In this document: in pieces, positions 1 through 9,150 of the stretch
Layout: every line of letters begins with the position of its first letter
Position numbering within the stretch: the first letter of the stretch is position 1
DNA from: UBA4923 sp964606165
GTDB taxonomy: Bacteria > Bacillota > Clostridia > Saccharofermentanales > DTU023
Assembly (NCBI GenBank): GCA_964606165.1
Contig: CAZSFQ010000001.1
Location: 62,001-126,000 of the forward strand
Direction: 5' to 3'
DNA: 64,000 bases
Program-made: the position numbers and the translations under genes
Notes under the pieces: generated by a model
What the model was told of the DNA's origin: nothing
The model's input: only the letters and a program-made list of their open reading frames with translations
Databases searched by the model: none

Positions 1-2322
1 TTCCAGCTGCTTATAGACAGCCGTACAGGCATCGAGAATGGGATCAAGCCTGTCGCGCTCTGCCCCGTTCAGAAACAGCTCAACCAGTGTTTCAACATGA
101 TCGTTGTCATAAACCTGATAACTTTCCATCAAGGAAATAAGGTCATATAGCTTGTTTGGGTCAGTTTCTCCGGACAAAATGGTTGTCCTGTAAAATTTGG
201 AAAATGCAGCCTCAATGACAGAAGTTTTATTAGCAAAATCAAGAACATAAACATCATGTTTGCCAGGATAAGATCTGTTGAGCCGCGAGAGTGTCTGAAC
301 CGCTGCGATGTCATAAAGGGGTTTATCCACATACATCGTCTGCAGCAGGGGTTCGTCAAATCCGGTTTGAAACATGTCAGCTACAATAAGTATGCGAAAG
401 GGGTCTTTTTTGAATTCCTTAGGTATTTTTGCATCCGGAAAGCCATTGAGCGCCGCAGATGCAAGGGCAGGTTCCAGCCCCTTGTACTTGTGTTCACCGG
501 AAAAGGCAATAATGGTTTTATAAGGGCTGCGTCGTTCTGCGAGACATTTGTTGATGGCATAGTAATACTCAACACAGCGCCCTATACCTGCCGTTACCAC
601 CATCGCTCTTGCCTGACCGTTTATTTTCCTCTTGGCTATAATCTGTTCATGAAAGTGCTCGACTATCATAGCCGCTTTTTTGGCAATGACATCTGAGTTA
701 CCCTCGACAAAGCTACGTAGTTTCTTTTGTGCCCGCTTCTTGTCAAACATGGGATCATCTTCAACCGTTTTCATGATTTTGTACCAGGAATCTATGGTTG
801 TGTAATTCTTTAACACATCGAGAATGAAACCCTCCTGGATAGCCTGCTTCATCGTGTAAACGTGGAAAGGACGGTGTTTTATTTCCCCGTCGACCTCATA
901 CATGGTGCCAAACATTTCCTCAGTCTTATTTTTAGGCGTTGCCGTGAAAGCAAAATAGCTGGCCTTGGGTACGAGTTTGCGCCCTTCCATCATGGCATTG
1001 ATTTTGTCTTCATTGTCCAGCTCATCCATTGCAGCCTGACCAGAAAGTGCCAGGTTCATCTGGGCGGAATTTCGGCCACTTTGACCTGAATGTGCTTCGT
1101 CAATGATGATGGCAAATTGATTGTCTTTGTGCGCCTGACCCAGCTCAGAAATAATATAGGGAAATTTTTCGATCGTGGTCACGATGATTCGTTTGCCATC
1201 TTGAATGGCCTGGCGCAAATCACGAGAATACTCTGCCCACGCAACAGTATTCTTGACCTGCATAAATTGTTTGATTGTATCTCTGATTTGCTTATCCAAA
1301 ATCCGCCTGTCAGTCACAACCAGCACAGAATCAATCATAGGACGACCACCCTCTTCCAGTCCTATGAGCTGGTGAGCCAGCCAGGCGATAGAATTGGATT
1401 TCCCACTGCCGGCGCTGTGTTGGATGAGATATCGTTTCCCGACGCCACTTAGTTTGACATCCGCTAAAAGCTTTTCTACGCAATCTAACTGATGGTAACG
1501 CGGCCAGATTTGTTTGATGGTCTTCTTCTTGGTATCAGGATCCACTTCTTCAGTGACCTGGGCATAATTCTCAATAATGCGGGATAGCTTCCTTTTGGTC
1601 AGAATATTCTTCCACAGATAGTCCGTCATCAAACCATCCGGATTGGGCGGGTTTCCTGCACCATCGTTATAACCTTTATTGAAGGGTAAAAACCAGCTGT
1701 CTTTTCCTGCGAGTTTTGTGCAAAACTGAATCGTGGCATCATCCACAGCAAAGTGGACGATACAGCGTTTAAAATGAAAGATTAGATCACGCGGATCTCG
1801 ATCTTCTTTATACTGGCGCACAGCATCTTCCGTTTTTTGCTTGGTCAGTTGATTTTTTAGCTCCATGGTGATGACCGGAAGACCATTGATGAACAAACAA
1901 AGGTCAAGAGCGAGCTTTGTCGCATCCTGCGAATAACGAAGCTGCCGTGTCACGCTGAAGATATTTTTCTCCCACATGAGCTTTGCTTGCCGATTGTTTT
2001 CAGTTGGCGTCAGATAAAACATGATTAGGTCAGCAGGATAAACCTTGACGCCCTTGCGTAGCACATCAATAATGCCACGCTTGGCAATCTCTCCGGACAG
2101 GCGATTAAGAAATTGTCGCTTCTTTGTATCCGATTTGAAGACACCTAGTTTTTCCATCTCTTCCGGCTGAGTGTCTTCGAGGAAGCGAAATAAGCGAGTC
2201 TCATCAACTGCATATGCTTTATTGTAGTCTGCGTTTATCCCCTCCTCGTAATCATTGGATTCAACCAGATATTTTACGATTAAGGATTCAAGACCACTTT
2301 CTTTGGTGTTGGAAAAAGCCAT
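1..2322 (-). CDS. hsdR: Type I restriction enzyme R subunit, HsdR (3' part missing at window edge)
   Basis: ATP-dependent translocase/endonuclease subunit of a type I restriction-modification system. The frame is open from ATG at 2322 to base 1 without a stop, so 774 codons are visible; family members are about 1,000 residues, so roughly the last quarter lies outside. Visible motifs are the nuclease E-x-K in ITMELKNQ (about residue 165), Walker A HSAGSGKS (about 300), VVTDRRILDKQ, the DEAH box IIDEAHSGQSGR, and FTATPKN (motif III). The start follows GAGGAGGATTGAGT, whose Shine-Dalgarno lies in the end of hsdS, so translation is probably coupled. No frameshift is seen in the part present. Confidence 0.95.
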   Translation of the reverse strand, partial: MAFSNTKESGLESLIVKYLVESNDYEEGINADYNKAYAVDETRLFRFLEDTQPEEMEKLGVFKSDTKKRQFLNRLSGEIAKRGIIDVLRKGVKVYPADLIMFYLTPTENNRQAKLMWEKNIFSVTRQLRYSQDATKLALDLCLFINGLPVITMELKNQLTKQKTEDAVRQYKEDRDPRDLIFHFKRCIVHFAVDDATIQFCTKLAGKDSWFLPFNKGYNDGAGNPPNPDGLMTDYLWKNILTKRKLSRIIENYAQVTEEVDPDTKKKTIKQIWPRYHQLDCVEKLLADVKLSGVGKRYLIQHSAGSGKSNSIAWLAHQLIGLEEGGRPMIDSVLVVTDRRILDKQIRDTIKQFMQVKNTVAWAEYSRDLRQAIQDGKRIIVTTIEKFPYIISELGQAHKDNQFAIIIDEAHSGQSGRNSAQMNLALSGQAAMDELDNEDKINAMMEGRKLVPKASYFAFTATPKNKTEEMFGTMYEVDGEIKHRPFHVYTMKQAIQEGFILDVLKNYTTIDSWYKIMKTVEDDPMFDKKRAQKKLRSFVEGNSDVIAKKAAMIVEHFHEQIIAKRKINGQARAMVVTAGIGRCVEYYYAINKCLAERRSPYKTIIAFSGEHKYKGLEPALASAALNGFPDAKIPKEFKKDPFRILIVADMFQTGFDEPLLQTMYVDKPLYDIAAVQTLSRLNRSYPGKHDVYVLDFANKTSVIEAAFSKFYRTTILSGETDPNKLYDLISLMESYQVYDNDHVETLVELFLNGAERDRLDPILDACTAVYKQLE

Positions 2323-2324
2323 AC

Positions 2325-3677
2325 TCAATCCTCCTCATTTTCAAAATCTGAGTCAGCCGGATCTTCATCAAGATCTTCGTCAAACTCTTCTTCGATATAT
2401 TCAAAATCAGGAACCTTTACATCTCGTACGTCAATCTGACCGGTGACAACATCGGAGATGAGACGGGATTTGAGTTCGTGCAGAAGATCTACTTTTTCAT
2501 GTTTTTTATCAGTAAGTTCATCAATCTTCTTCAGTTGATTATCTATTTGGGACAATATTTTCTTTTGATTATTTAAATTTGGAACATCTAGTTTGATTGA
2601 CAATAGTGCATTCATGTCTAAATTTTGAATACCAGTAGTCTGCTTTATTATCCTTCTAATGTCGCCTGTAAAGTGCAACAAATGAAGATTTAATAACGCA
2701 TACTTCGGGCCTATTACTCTTTCATCTATCCTTAAACACTGTAAAAAGTTCGCAAACAAAGCCTTATATGGCTTATCAAAAATTACCGTCCGTCCAACAG
2801 GGGTTTTATCTCCGCCGCCAGACTTTTCAACCAAGATATCCCCTTTTTGTAATGTCAACTCGTCAATTTCTTTTTGAGTATAGTATCGATGTGTAAGTTG
2901 TTCCGGCTTGGTATTTACAAATTGTCCAGACATGAAATCCATATCAGCAACACGCAGGCAGATACACTGTTTTTTATCCTCAGCGTTGTCAGAACCCCAC
3001 GATCCTGTCAGATTTTTCATTAACAGCCGTTTCAAGGGTATTTGACGGGTATCGTTAGCTGATTTTAAGGTATCAGCAATTACCTTTTTTCTTGCTTCTT
3101 GTAAAAGTGCAAGCTGTTCTGAACATATTCTTATCAGCCGATTGATCTCCGACACTTTCCAGTCCAGATAACGTACAATTTGATCCTGTTCTTCTCGAGG
3201 AGGAACGGGAAGCTTAGTGGACATAAACGATTCAATTTTTATTGTTTTTCTTAAGCCAGTATAAAGTGGCTTGAGCCCCTTCACTTTATCTATCGATAAA
3301 TAGAAGTAATAAACGAAACGAGAATTTATATTATGCACGTGCATAATATTATAAGCACCTGTCAGCATTCCATCAAATGCTGACAATCCAACTGTTCTAG
3401 GCGTTTCATCGATATCAAAAAGACAAAACGCCATATCACCTTTTTTTACAATTTTATATTTATCAAAAGATGCAGGGAATTTTCCCTTAGGATTATCTAT
3501 ATCTCTCGGAACTATCCCATTCAGTGTCAATGACAGAAGAGTGTAACTGCTGTGATCATTTCCAACTTCATCCTTTGATTCTATAAAAACATTTTTGTTA
3601 CGCCACAATTCCCAATGGGACGGAACAATTCTTACCCACTGAATATCAGTATTCTTATAATCCTCATACCTCCTCAT
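2325..3677 (-). CDS. hsdS: Type I restriction-modification specificity subunit HsdS
   Basis: DNA-sequence recognition subunit, 450 aa, which sets the target of both HsdM and HsdR. The layout is the usual two target-recognition domains (about 1-160 and 210-380), each followed by a conserved helical spacer. The first spacer has LPVPPREEQDQIVRYL; the second has LNNQKKILSQIDNQLKKIDEL. The N-terminal WVRIVPSHWEL resembles the IPxHWE start of TRDs. The C-terminus is a very acidic tail of about 30 residues, not typical of the family. The start overlaps the hsdM stop by four bases (ATGA). TRDs diverge fast, so the target cannot be predicted. Confidence 0.93.
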   Translation of the reverse strand: MRRYEDYKNTDIQWVRIVPSHWELWRNKNVFIESKDEVGNDHSSYTLLSLTLNGIVPRDIDNPKGKFPASFDKYKIVKKGDMAFCLFDIDETPRTVGLSAFDGMLTGAYNIMHVHNINSRFVYYFYLSIDKVKGLKPLYTGLRKTIKIESFMSTKLPVPPREEQDQIVRYLDWKVSEINRLIRICSEQLALLQEARKKVIADTLKSANDTRQIPLKRLLMKNLTGSWGSDNAEDKKQCICLRVADMDFMSGQFVNTKPEQLTHRYYTQKEIDELTLQKGDILVEKSGGGDKTPVGRTVIFDKPYKALFANFLQCLRIDERVIGPKYALLNLHLLHFTGDIRRIIKQTTGIQNLDMNALLSIKLDVPNLNNQKKILSQIDNQLKKIDELTDKKHEKVDLLHELKSRLISDVVTGQIDVRDVKVPDFEYIEEEFDEDLDEDPADSDFENEED

Positions 3678-5680
3678 GCCAGATCCTCCAGTAAGCCTTC
3701 CAACAGCCCGTCTGACTCGTTTTCTATCTGTTTCAGCTCTTTAATGATTTCTGCCATTGGTCTAAGTTCGATGGGTTTATAGAAGTACTTGGTAAAGCTG
3801 ACTTCATAGCCGATTTGGGTTTTCTTTTCGTCTATATATGCGTCTGGTGCATAAGGGTACACTTCCTTTTCCATGAAGGCGTTGATGCCACCATCATAGG
3901 TGAAAGGGATCAGCTCGGTATCCCTAAGATCCGTATCGGCTTCACCGTCTACTGCCTTTGCCGATGCGTCTTTTTCTGTGATGAAGGGTTGAATTCTCTT
4001 CAGCATGGCGGCTTTAAGCCCCGTAGCTTTAGCAAAGGCGGTCCAGTCATCCAAAGAGCCAACAGTTGCTGCTTTCTTTACGGCTTGCCGTACTTCTTCC
4101 GGTTTATCATTCTTTCTAAAAGCACTGTCCGGGACTTCATTTTCTGGATGGACACGCAGCCTAAGTGGTCGATCCACGATAACCGACCAATAAGCAAAAT
4201 CCTTGTTTAAGAAAACCTTACTGACTTCACTCTCTTCCATATCACAGAAGATGCGGACGATTTCTTTGCGAATTTCCGGTGTGAATTTGCAATTCTTTTT
4301 CCCCATGTTCTTTTTTAGCGGCGATTTCATAGCCGTCGCATCAATCAGCTGAACTTTGCCTTTGCGCCGCTCTTCTTTTTTATTGGACAGAATCCAGATA
4401 TAGGTGGCAATCCCCGTGTTATAAAACATGTTCTCCGGTACGGCGACAATGGCTTCTACGAGGTCGTTCTCAAACATGTAGCGTCGGGCATTGCTCTCAC
4501 CGCTGCCGGCATCTCCCGTGAATAAAGACGACCCGTTATGGACCTCGGCAATCCTGCTGCCGATTTCCGTATCTTGCTTCATTTTGGAGATATTGTTTAG
4601 TAAAAAGAGTAGCTGTCCGTCGCTCACACGCGGCAGCATCTGCATCGCCTCTCCACCCTCCAAATAGGCATTGAAGCGGGTGTCCAGAATATTTTTCTTG
4701 CCTCCCATTTTTTCAGCGTCCGTTTTCCAACTTTTGCCGTAGGGCGGATTAGAGAGCATGAAGTCAAAAGACCGTGCAGCATGCTGGTCATCGGAAAGTG
4801 TAGACCCATACATGATATGCTGGGCTTCTTCTCCATCCCCTTTGAGGAGTAAATCAGCCGTGCAGATGGCGTAGGTTTCAGGATTTATTTCCTGGCCAAA
4901 AAGGTGGATGGATACGTCTTTGCCACGCCTTTGGGCAAGAGTTTGCAGCCTGTCCTGGGCAACAGTCAGCATTCCGCCTGTGCCGCAGGCTCCGTCATAG
5001 CAGGAATAAGAAGCGTCCATTATTTTGTCGGCAATCGGCACAAAGATGATATCCGCCATGAGCTCTACGACATCACGTGGAGTCCAATGTTCTCCGGCTT
5101 CTTCATTATTTTCTTCATTGAACTTGCGAATCAATTCTTCGAAAATCGTACCCATACTATGATTGTCCAGCCCCGGATGTTTGAGTATCGTTTTTTCTTC
5201 GTCCAGGTATACCGGTTTGGGGCTTAAATTGATTTCGGAGGAGGTAAATTTCTCAATAACGGAACCCAAGATATCTGCATCGATCATGGTGTCAATCTGG
5301 TTTCGGAATTTAAACTTGTCAAGAATAAGTTGGACGTTGGGAGAAAAGCCATCTAAATAGGCAATAAAGTCAGCTTTTAAGGTTTGAGCCTTTGCACGGC
5401 TGGTAAGGTCTTTCAGAAGGAATGGTGATGCATTACAGAAGGCTTCCCCAGCGGCATTGCAAAGTGCAGGCCACTGGTTATCAATCTTGGCAGCATCAAG
5501 TTGTTTTTTCATTTTAAGAACGTCATCTTTTGTGTCTTCCAGTACGGCATCTAAACGCCTAATAACCGTCATTGGGAGAATCACGTCGCGATACTTTCCG
5601 CGTACATAAACATCGCGCAAACAGTCATCGGCAATACCCCATATAAAACTGACAATTTTATTGTAAGTCTGATTATTCAT
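3674..5680 (-). CDS. hsdM: Type I restriction-modification DNA methyltransferase HsdM
   Basis: N6-adenine methyltransferase subunit, 668 aa, which protects host DNA and forms the core of the M2S and R2M2S complexes. The N-terminal HsdM_N helical domain (1-130) is followed by the N6_Mtase domain, with AdoMet motif I GACGTGGML (about 230), GQEINPET, and the catalytic NPPYGKSW (about 310). The C-terminal 130 residues are a helical extension. The gene overlaps the upstream Xre gene by 8 bases and hsdS by 4, so modification, specificity and restriction are translated from one message. Confidence 0.96.
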   Translation of the reverse strand: MNNQTYNKIVSFIWGIADDCLRDVYVRGKYRDVILPMTVIRRLDAVLEDTKDDVLKMKKQLDAAKIDNQWPALCNAAGEAFCNASPFLLKDLTSRAKAQTLKADFIAYLDGFSPNVQLILDKFKFRNQIDTMIDADILGSVIEKFTSSEINLSPKPVYLDEEKTILKHPGLDNHSMGTIFEELIRKFNEENNEEAGEHWTPRDVVELMADIIFVPIADKIMDASYSCYDGACGTGGMLTVAQDRLQTLAQRRGKDVSIHLFGQEINPETYAICTADLLLKGDGEEAQHIMYGSTLSDDQHAARSFDFMLSNPPYGKSWKTDAEKMGGKKNILDTRFNAYLEGGEAMQMLPRVSDGQLLFLLNNISKMKQDTEIGSRIAEVHNGSSLFTGDAGSGESNARRYMFENDLVEAIVAVPENMFYNTGIATYIWILSNKKEERRKGKVQLIDATAMKSPLKKNMGKKNCKFTPEIRKEIVRIFCDMEESEVSKVFLNKDFAYWSVIVDRPLRLRVHPENEVPDSAFRKNDKPEEVRQAVKKAATVGSLDDWTAFAKATGLKAAMLKRIQPFITEKDASAKAVDGEADTDLRDTELIPFTYDGGINAFMEKEVYPYAPDAYIDEKKTQIGYEVSFTKYFYKPIELRPMAEIIKELKQIENESDGLLEGLLEDLA

Positions 5681-5894
5681 CTGCCTCTCCCTCTCTTATA
5701 GTTTCAACGATATCGTTAAGTTCAACATCTAAAGCACTGCAAATCCTCATCAGGACATCGGTTGTCACGTTTTCATCTTTGCCAAGCTTGGCAAGAGAAG
5801 ATGAGCTTATACCTGCGGCTTTTCTGAGATCGGTCTTGGTCATATCTTTGTCAATTAGCAATTTCCAAAGCTTCTTATAGCTTGTCTTCATCAT
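5673..5894 (-). CDS. Small Xre-family helix-turn-helix regulator
   Basis: 73-aa Cro/CI-type DNA-binding protein. The frame extends further upstream, but the start MMKTSYKKL at 5894 (or 5891) is preceded by AAGGGG and begins the conserved fold. The HTH is TKTDLRKAAGISSSSLAKL, followed by the usual VTTDVLMRICSALDVELNDI helix. It sits between the ABC-3C ATPase and hsdM, overlapping hsdM by 8 bases. Small Xre proteins in this position usually control the defence operon; the phased repeats at 8896-8922 are a possible operator (inference). Confidence 0.85.
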   Translation of the reverse strand: MMKTSYKKLWKLLIDKDMTKTDLRKAAGISSSSLAKLGKDENVTTDVLMRICSALDVELNDIVETIREGEADE

Positions 5895-5901
5895 ATTGTG
5901 A

Positions 5902-7536
5902 TTACCCCTTGTTCCATGAGGTTCCATATAACTCACCTCCATTATCTGAAAGCTCCAGAGCTGTATTTGCTTCAACGATTCTTGCAGTGTCCTCCGTATA
6001 GGAAAGATGCTTATCAAAAGCTATAAAAATCTGTTTTTCACTGCGGTCATAGATTTTCATGATGCCGTCGACGGAGCTGTCGCCCACGTTTTTCAAAAGC
6101 AGTGAGTCGTGTGCAATGGCTGGAAGGTCGGTAAGCTCAAGCACCGCCAGATCATATAGAAGCAGACCTTTATAATTCGTTCCGGTGCCTGTGTCATGTG
6201 GCGTCTGAAAACGATAGCTGTTGTATTCATTAAATTTCAGAGTAGGAGCCCTTCGCCTATCTTCAAAGAGCGAATCATTATATTCTTTCATCTTGCCATT
6301 TAAGGCATCCTCTATTTCAGCAAGAATAACTGTCGTTGCCTGCTTTAATAAATCGTTAGCCTTTTTCTGTGCAGCTTGCAGTTCTGTCAATTTCAGGTAC
6401 GCATCATTCTGTCGCTGAAGCGCATCGATCCTGCCCTTTAAATCTGAATAACTGTCGAGAAATTCTTGAGAAAGGTCGCCGAAAAAGCCAAGCTCTAAAA
6501 TCTGATCCTTAATCTGTTTTATTTGCTCACGCAGAAACTCTATATGATGGCTAACCTCTAGTCTTTCTTCTTCGAACTGATTGTCCAGAATCCTCGCCAA
6601 TTTGCGATGGTAGCCTTCCACCTCGTAAATTTTTCTGACATCAGCCTTCGGAAAAAACTCTTGTAATGCATTAAGATCAGCTTCAGTCGGATAGAGACCG
6701 TACTCAAGACTCATATCCAAAAGTTTCATTTTTCGTTCAAATGCGGAGAGCTGATTTTCCAGCTCCATCTGTTCTCGCTTCAGTTGGCGCTTGGCCTGAC
6801 TTTTTTCAATATCATCACGAGAATTTGTCTCTACCTGATCGTTCTCCAGGTTCTCCAATTGAATTCGGAGCTCATTTATTTGAGACAGGTTGTTTTCAAA
6901 TTGCTCTTTTCCGCCAACCAGAGCCGGTACAAATTGATAATTTCGAGCTTTTCTAAATACAGATAGTTGCTCCCTTTGCTCATCCTTCCTGGTATTCAGC
7001 ACCTCAATTTGTTGGTAACGATCAAAAAGGCAAATAACCCGTTTAATTGATCTTTCCATGGTGTCGCCCTGTATTCCGTATAGTGGTTTTTTCTCATCCA
7101 GATTGTCTTTACCATAGATTCGAAAAAAGCCACTGATCGCTTCACGGAATGAGATGCCATGAAAATCAGCTTGATAATTTTCCTGAAGCCACATTAAAAA
7201 CTCGGCCTTTTCCCAGGTTTCTTCTGTCAGGTTATTTTTGTCATCACATAGGTGTATTAGATCCGGTGTTTTGGTCGAACGGGCAAATCTCTGCTTTTTA
7301 CCATTGAATTCAAAAGCAAAGAATATAGTATGGTCTCCCAGATGCTTAACACCATCACTTGTGAGATAGCTTGAGCCACCGAAGACAAAATCAATGGCAA
7401 GCAGTGCAGAGGATTTTCCAATGGAGTTTGTTCCGTCCGCTTTTCCCAATATGACGTTTAAGCCTTTATGGAATTTTATGGGTTTGCGTACCTGATCTCC
7501 TATTTTAAATGCCGGAGAACTCATCTCTATAAGCAC
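5902..7536 (-). CDS. DUF2326 SMC/RecN-like ATPase of an ABC three-component (ABC-3C) system
   Basis: 544-aa ABC-type ATPase with long coiled coils. Walker A is at about residues 31-43 (GKADGTNSIGKSS), the middle (about 160-410) is rich in E/Q/K heptads, and the C-terminus has the DUF2326 features (LLYDLAVLEL, then HDSLLLKNVGD and IFIAFDKHLSY), where the Walker B/D-loop equivalents lie. DUF2326 proteins are the NTPase arm of ABC-3C anti-phage systems described from comparative genomics. The start is GTG at 7536 behind GAGG, overlapping the middle component by 10 bases; ATG at 7524 is the alternative. Role in sensing or coupling is inferred from the family. Confidence 0.85.
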   Translation of the reverse strand: MLIEMSSPAFKIGDQVRKPIKFHKGLNVILGKADGTNSIGKSSALLAIDFVFGGSSYLTSDGVKHLGDHTIFFAFEFNGKKQRFARSTKTPDLIHLCDDKNNLTEETWEKAEFLMWLQENYQADFHGISFREAISGFFRIYGKDNLDEKKPLYGIQGDTMERSIKRVICLFDRYQQIEVLNTRKDEQREQLSVFRKARNYQFVPALVGGKEQFENNLSQINELRIQLENLENDQVETNSRDDIEKSQAKRQLKREQMELENQLSAFERKMKLLDMSLEYGLYPTEADLNALQEFFPKADVRKIYEVEGYHRKLARILDNQFEEERLEVSHHIEFLREQIKQIKDQILELGFFGDLSQEFLDSYSDLKGRIDALQRQNDAYLKLTELQAAQKKANDLLKQATTVILAEIEDALNGKMKEYNDSLFEDRRRAPTLKFNEYNSYRFQTPHDTGTGTNYKGLLLYDLAVLELTDLPAIAHDSLLLKNVGDSSVDGIMKIYDRSEKQIFIAFDKHLSYTEDTARIVEANTALELSDNGGELYGTSWNKG

Positions 7537-7751
7537 AAAAACACCTCGCCTTCATCTGACATATCAATTGCTCTGAGAGCATACAGACAATCCATTACTG
7601 CTAGAAAATCTGTCGCTTCACTCAGTCTTGGTCTTGTCATAATATATAATTCACGAACGGATTTGGATCCGTCCTTCAACTCATTCAGCACCTCCGGTAT
7701 CAAAGCCAAGGTGCTGTTTTTATATGAGTACAATTTATTCGGTAATTGCAT
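7527..7751 (-). CDS. ABC-3C system middle component
   Basis: 74-aa protein starting MQLPNKLYSYKNS, typical of the small middle components that sit between the effector and the ATPase in ABC-3C systems. The sequence reads as a winged-helix-like fold with a conserved LYxYKxS opening and an LDCLYALRAI-like core (here MDCLYALRAI). The frame extends upstream to 7931, but that stretch overlaps the neighbouring gene and is not conserved-looking; ATG 7751 overlaps the upstream stop by 17 bases. It probably bridges the nuclease-like protein and the ATPase (inference). Confidence 0.8.
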   Translation of the reverse strand: MQLPNKLYSYKNSTLALIPEVLNELKDGSKSVRELYIMTRPRLSEATDFLAVMDCLYALRAIDMSDEGEVFLCL

Positions 7752-8874
7752 CAAACACCTCACAGCTCTGGATGAAATAGGAGACGACAACCTGGCAGTA
7801 AATAATTTCTTGAAGCGTCTGTCTGTGGATCTTTTCAGCGATCTCAGCAAAGATCTCCATTTGATTTTTATTCTTTTTGGAGAGGCCCCTATATATAGCA
7901 TGTATCTGGTTTTGCAAGCTCTCGTAGTCAATTTCTCCTCGTTTATCGAGGTTCATCATAATTTCACGAACAGTTACGAAGTAGCTGAGCACAAAATTTT
8001 TTACCGTCAAATATAAGAGATGCTCATGAGAAGAATCGATCTTCTTAGTCAGTTCCTTGGGATCAAATGACACTTCCTCAAAATCCTGCATTTGGAGCTT
8101 TTTTATTCTCGTAACTACACCGACAATGCCTCGTTCTAGTGGCAACTCGTCAAGCATTTGAATAATCTGTCGTCTTGCTAAAAGTGTTTTCTTCACTGCT
8201 TTCAGTTCTTTGCATTTTTTCTTGTTGTCGTCCAGTGAGTACGTTGCGTAGCAGCAAGGACACATCGCAAGCAAGTTTTCTGGGCTGGCTTTCACGTTTT
8301 TGTCGATTAAGCCTACCTCGAAGAAAGATGCAGCTTTATGGTTTGCTGTGACTACGAGCGATCGACCGCAACCTGGAAAAGGACAAGTGTTTTCAGCCTC
8401 AGCAAGAAGATAATTGCCGTATTGATTTTTCAAATCCAAGGCCAGCTGAGCTTGTTGCTGTGCTTCTAATTTGCTTTGAGATACCAAGCCGGCCGATTGT
8501 TGAATAACACTGACCATCAATTCAGAAACTTTTTCTCCAACATTTTCGGCATTAATAGTTGAGTCGTAACTTTGCAAATCCTCGGCTAACAATTTACGTT
8601 GAGTTTCATTTCGCTCATTAATTCTCTCTGTCAAAAATTCCGGTGTCAGCCGATACACGATATTTTTTGCCAGTGTCTTTGACAAACCCCTCTTTGAGTA
8701 GTTTCGAAGCGTTTCATCTTTCATCTTTTTAGAAGGATCTTTCGACGTGCCCCACTCTTCCTCAGCAACAGTCGTAATCATGGCCATCAGTTCACGGAAA
8801 AAATAGGGAACAGCATCTCCATCCGCCATATGCTTTTTTAGAATTTTAAATAGCATTTGAAAATTCAAGGCCAT
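7735..8874 (-). CDS. ABC-3C system protein with an HNH/treble-clef-like metal-binding core
   Basis: 379-aa protein (M4 of the open frame; the first ATG at 8883 has its AAAGG abutting it, whereas 8874 has AAAGG nine bases upstream). The middle carries CPFPGCG (Cys164, Cys169), NH at 178-179, and LLAMCPCC (Cys205, Cys208), an arrangement like an HNH or treble-clef zinc site. The flanks are helical with a charged N-terminus. It heads the operon followed by the middle component and the DUF2326 ATPase, which is where ABC-3C systems carry the effector. Nuclease activity is an inference: the Cys/His pattern is visible, but a full HNH catalytic triad is not certain. Confidence 0.75.
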   Translation of the reverse strand: MALNFQMLFKILKKHMADGDAVPYFFRELMAMITTVAEEEWGTSKDPSKKMKDETLRNYSKRGLSKTLAKNIVYRLTPEFLTERINERNETQRKLLAEDLQSYDSTINAENVGEKVSELMVSVIQQSAGLVSQSKLEAQQQAQLALDLKNQYGNYLLAEAENTCPFPGCGRSLVVTANHKAASFFEVGLIDKNVKASPENLLAMCPCCYATYSLDDNKKKCKELKAVKKTLLARRQIIQMLDELPLERGIVGVVTRIKKLQMQDFEEVSFDPKELTKKIDSSHEHLLYLTVKNFVLSYFVTVREIMMNLDKRGEIDYESLQNQIHAIYRGLSKKNKNQMEIFAEIAEKIHRQTLQEIIYCQVVVSYFIQSCEVFDAITE

Positions 8875-8895
8875 TGTCTCCATCCTTTAGATTTT

Positions 8896-8922
8896 GAACC
8901 ACGCTGAACCAGATTGAACTAA
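8896..8922 (-). promoter_or_regulatory. Three phased direct repeats, possible operator of the defence operon
   Basis: On the plus strand GAACCA occurs at 8896-8901 and 8906-8911 and GAACTA at 8916-8921, a spacing of exactly 10 bases, so all three lie on one face of the helix. They fall in the leader just upstream of the ABC-3C/hsd operon. Xre-type repressors often bind phased repeats, and the operon encodes one. Binding is not shown. Confidence 0.4.
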
Positions 8923-9006
8923 AGAAGACCCAAAGCTCGGATAGCGCCTTTGCATAATCAATTTAGGTTCTAAACCGACCCGCAAGTAGCACCAGTGGTT
9001 TTCATT

Positions 9007-9036
9007 ATTTTACCACGTACATAGCCACTTTGTAAA
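9007..9036 (-). promoter_or_regulatory. Candidate sigma-70-type promoter of the ABC-3C/hsd operon
   Basis: Read on the minus strand: TTTACA (9031-9036), an 18-base spacer, and TAAAAT (9007-9012). It would give a leader of about 125 bases before the first gene, containing the phased GAACCA repeats. Confidence 0.5.
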
Positions 9037-9044
9037 TAAATTAT

Positions 9045-9073
9045 TTGCGATATGGACTTCGCGAGCGTTTTAT
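9045..9073 (+). promoter_or_regulatory. Candidate promoter reading into the mobile module
   Basis: TTGCGA (9045-9050), a 17-base spacer, and TTTTAT (9068-9073). Transcription would start at about 9080, at the foot of the hairpin at 9081-9130, and run into the structured leader at 9151-9274. The matches are imperfect. Confidence 0.35.
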
Positions 9074-9080
9074 GAACCTA

Positions 9081-9130
9081 CCAATGAAAGATGCACCGTC
9101 TGATCAACGGTGGCTCACGTCTCTCATTGG
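9081..9130 (+). other. Large imperfect inverted repeat at the left of the mobile module
   Basis: CCAATGA (9081-9087) pairs with TCATTGG (9124-9130), and inside it CACCGT (9094-9099) pairs with ACGGTG (9107-9112). No T-run follows on either strand, so a simple terminator is unlikely. It could be a leader RNA element, a protein-binding site, or part of an origin or transfer site. Confidence 0.45.
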
Positions 9131-9150
9131 AAAAAGTAAATAACACTTCA

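Noticed and set aside
1..2322. Apparent lack of a long gene and several short frames on both strands
   Set aside because: The minus frame is open from 2322 through base 1 with all HsdR motifs in order. Short frames in the region are antisense or out-of-frame shadows, and hsdR is not a pseudogene in the visible part.
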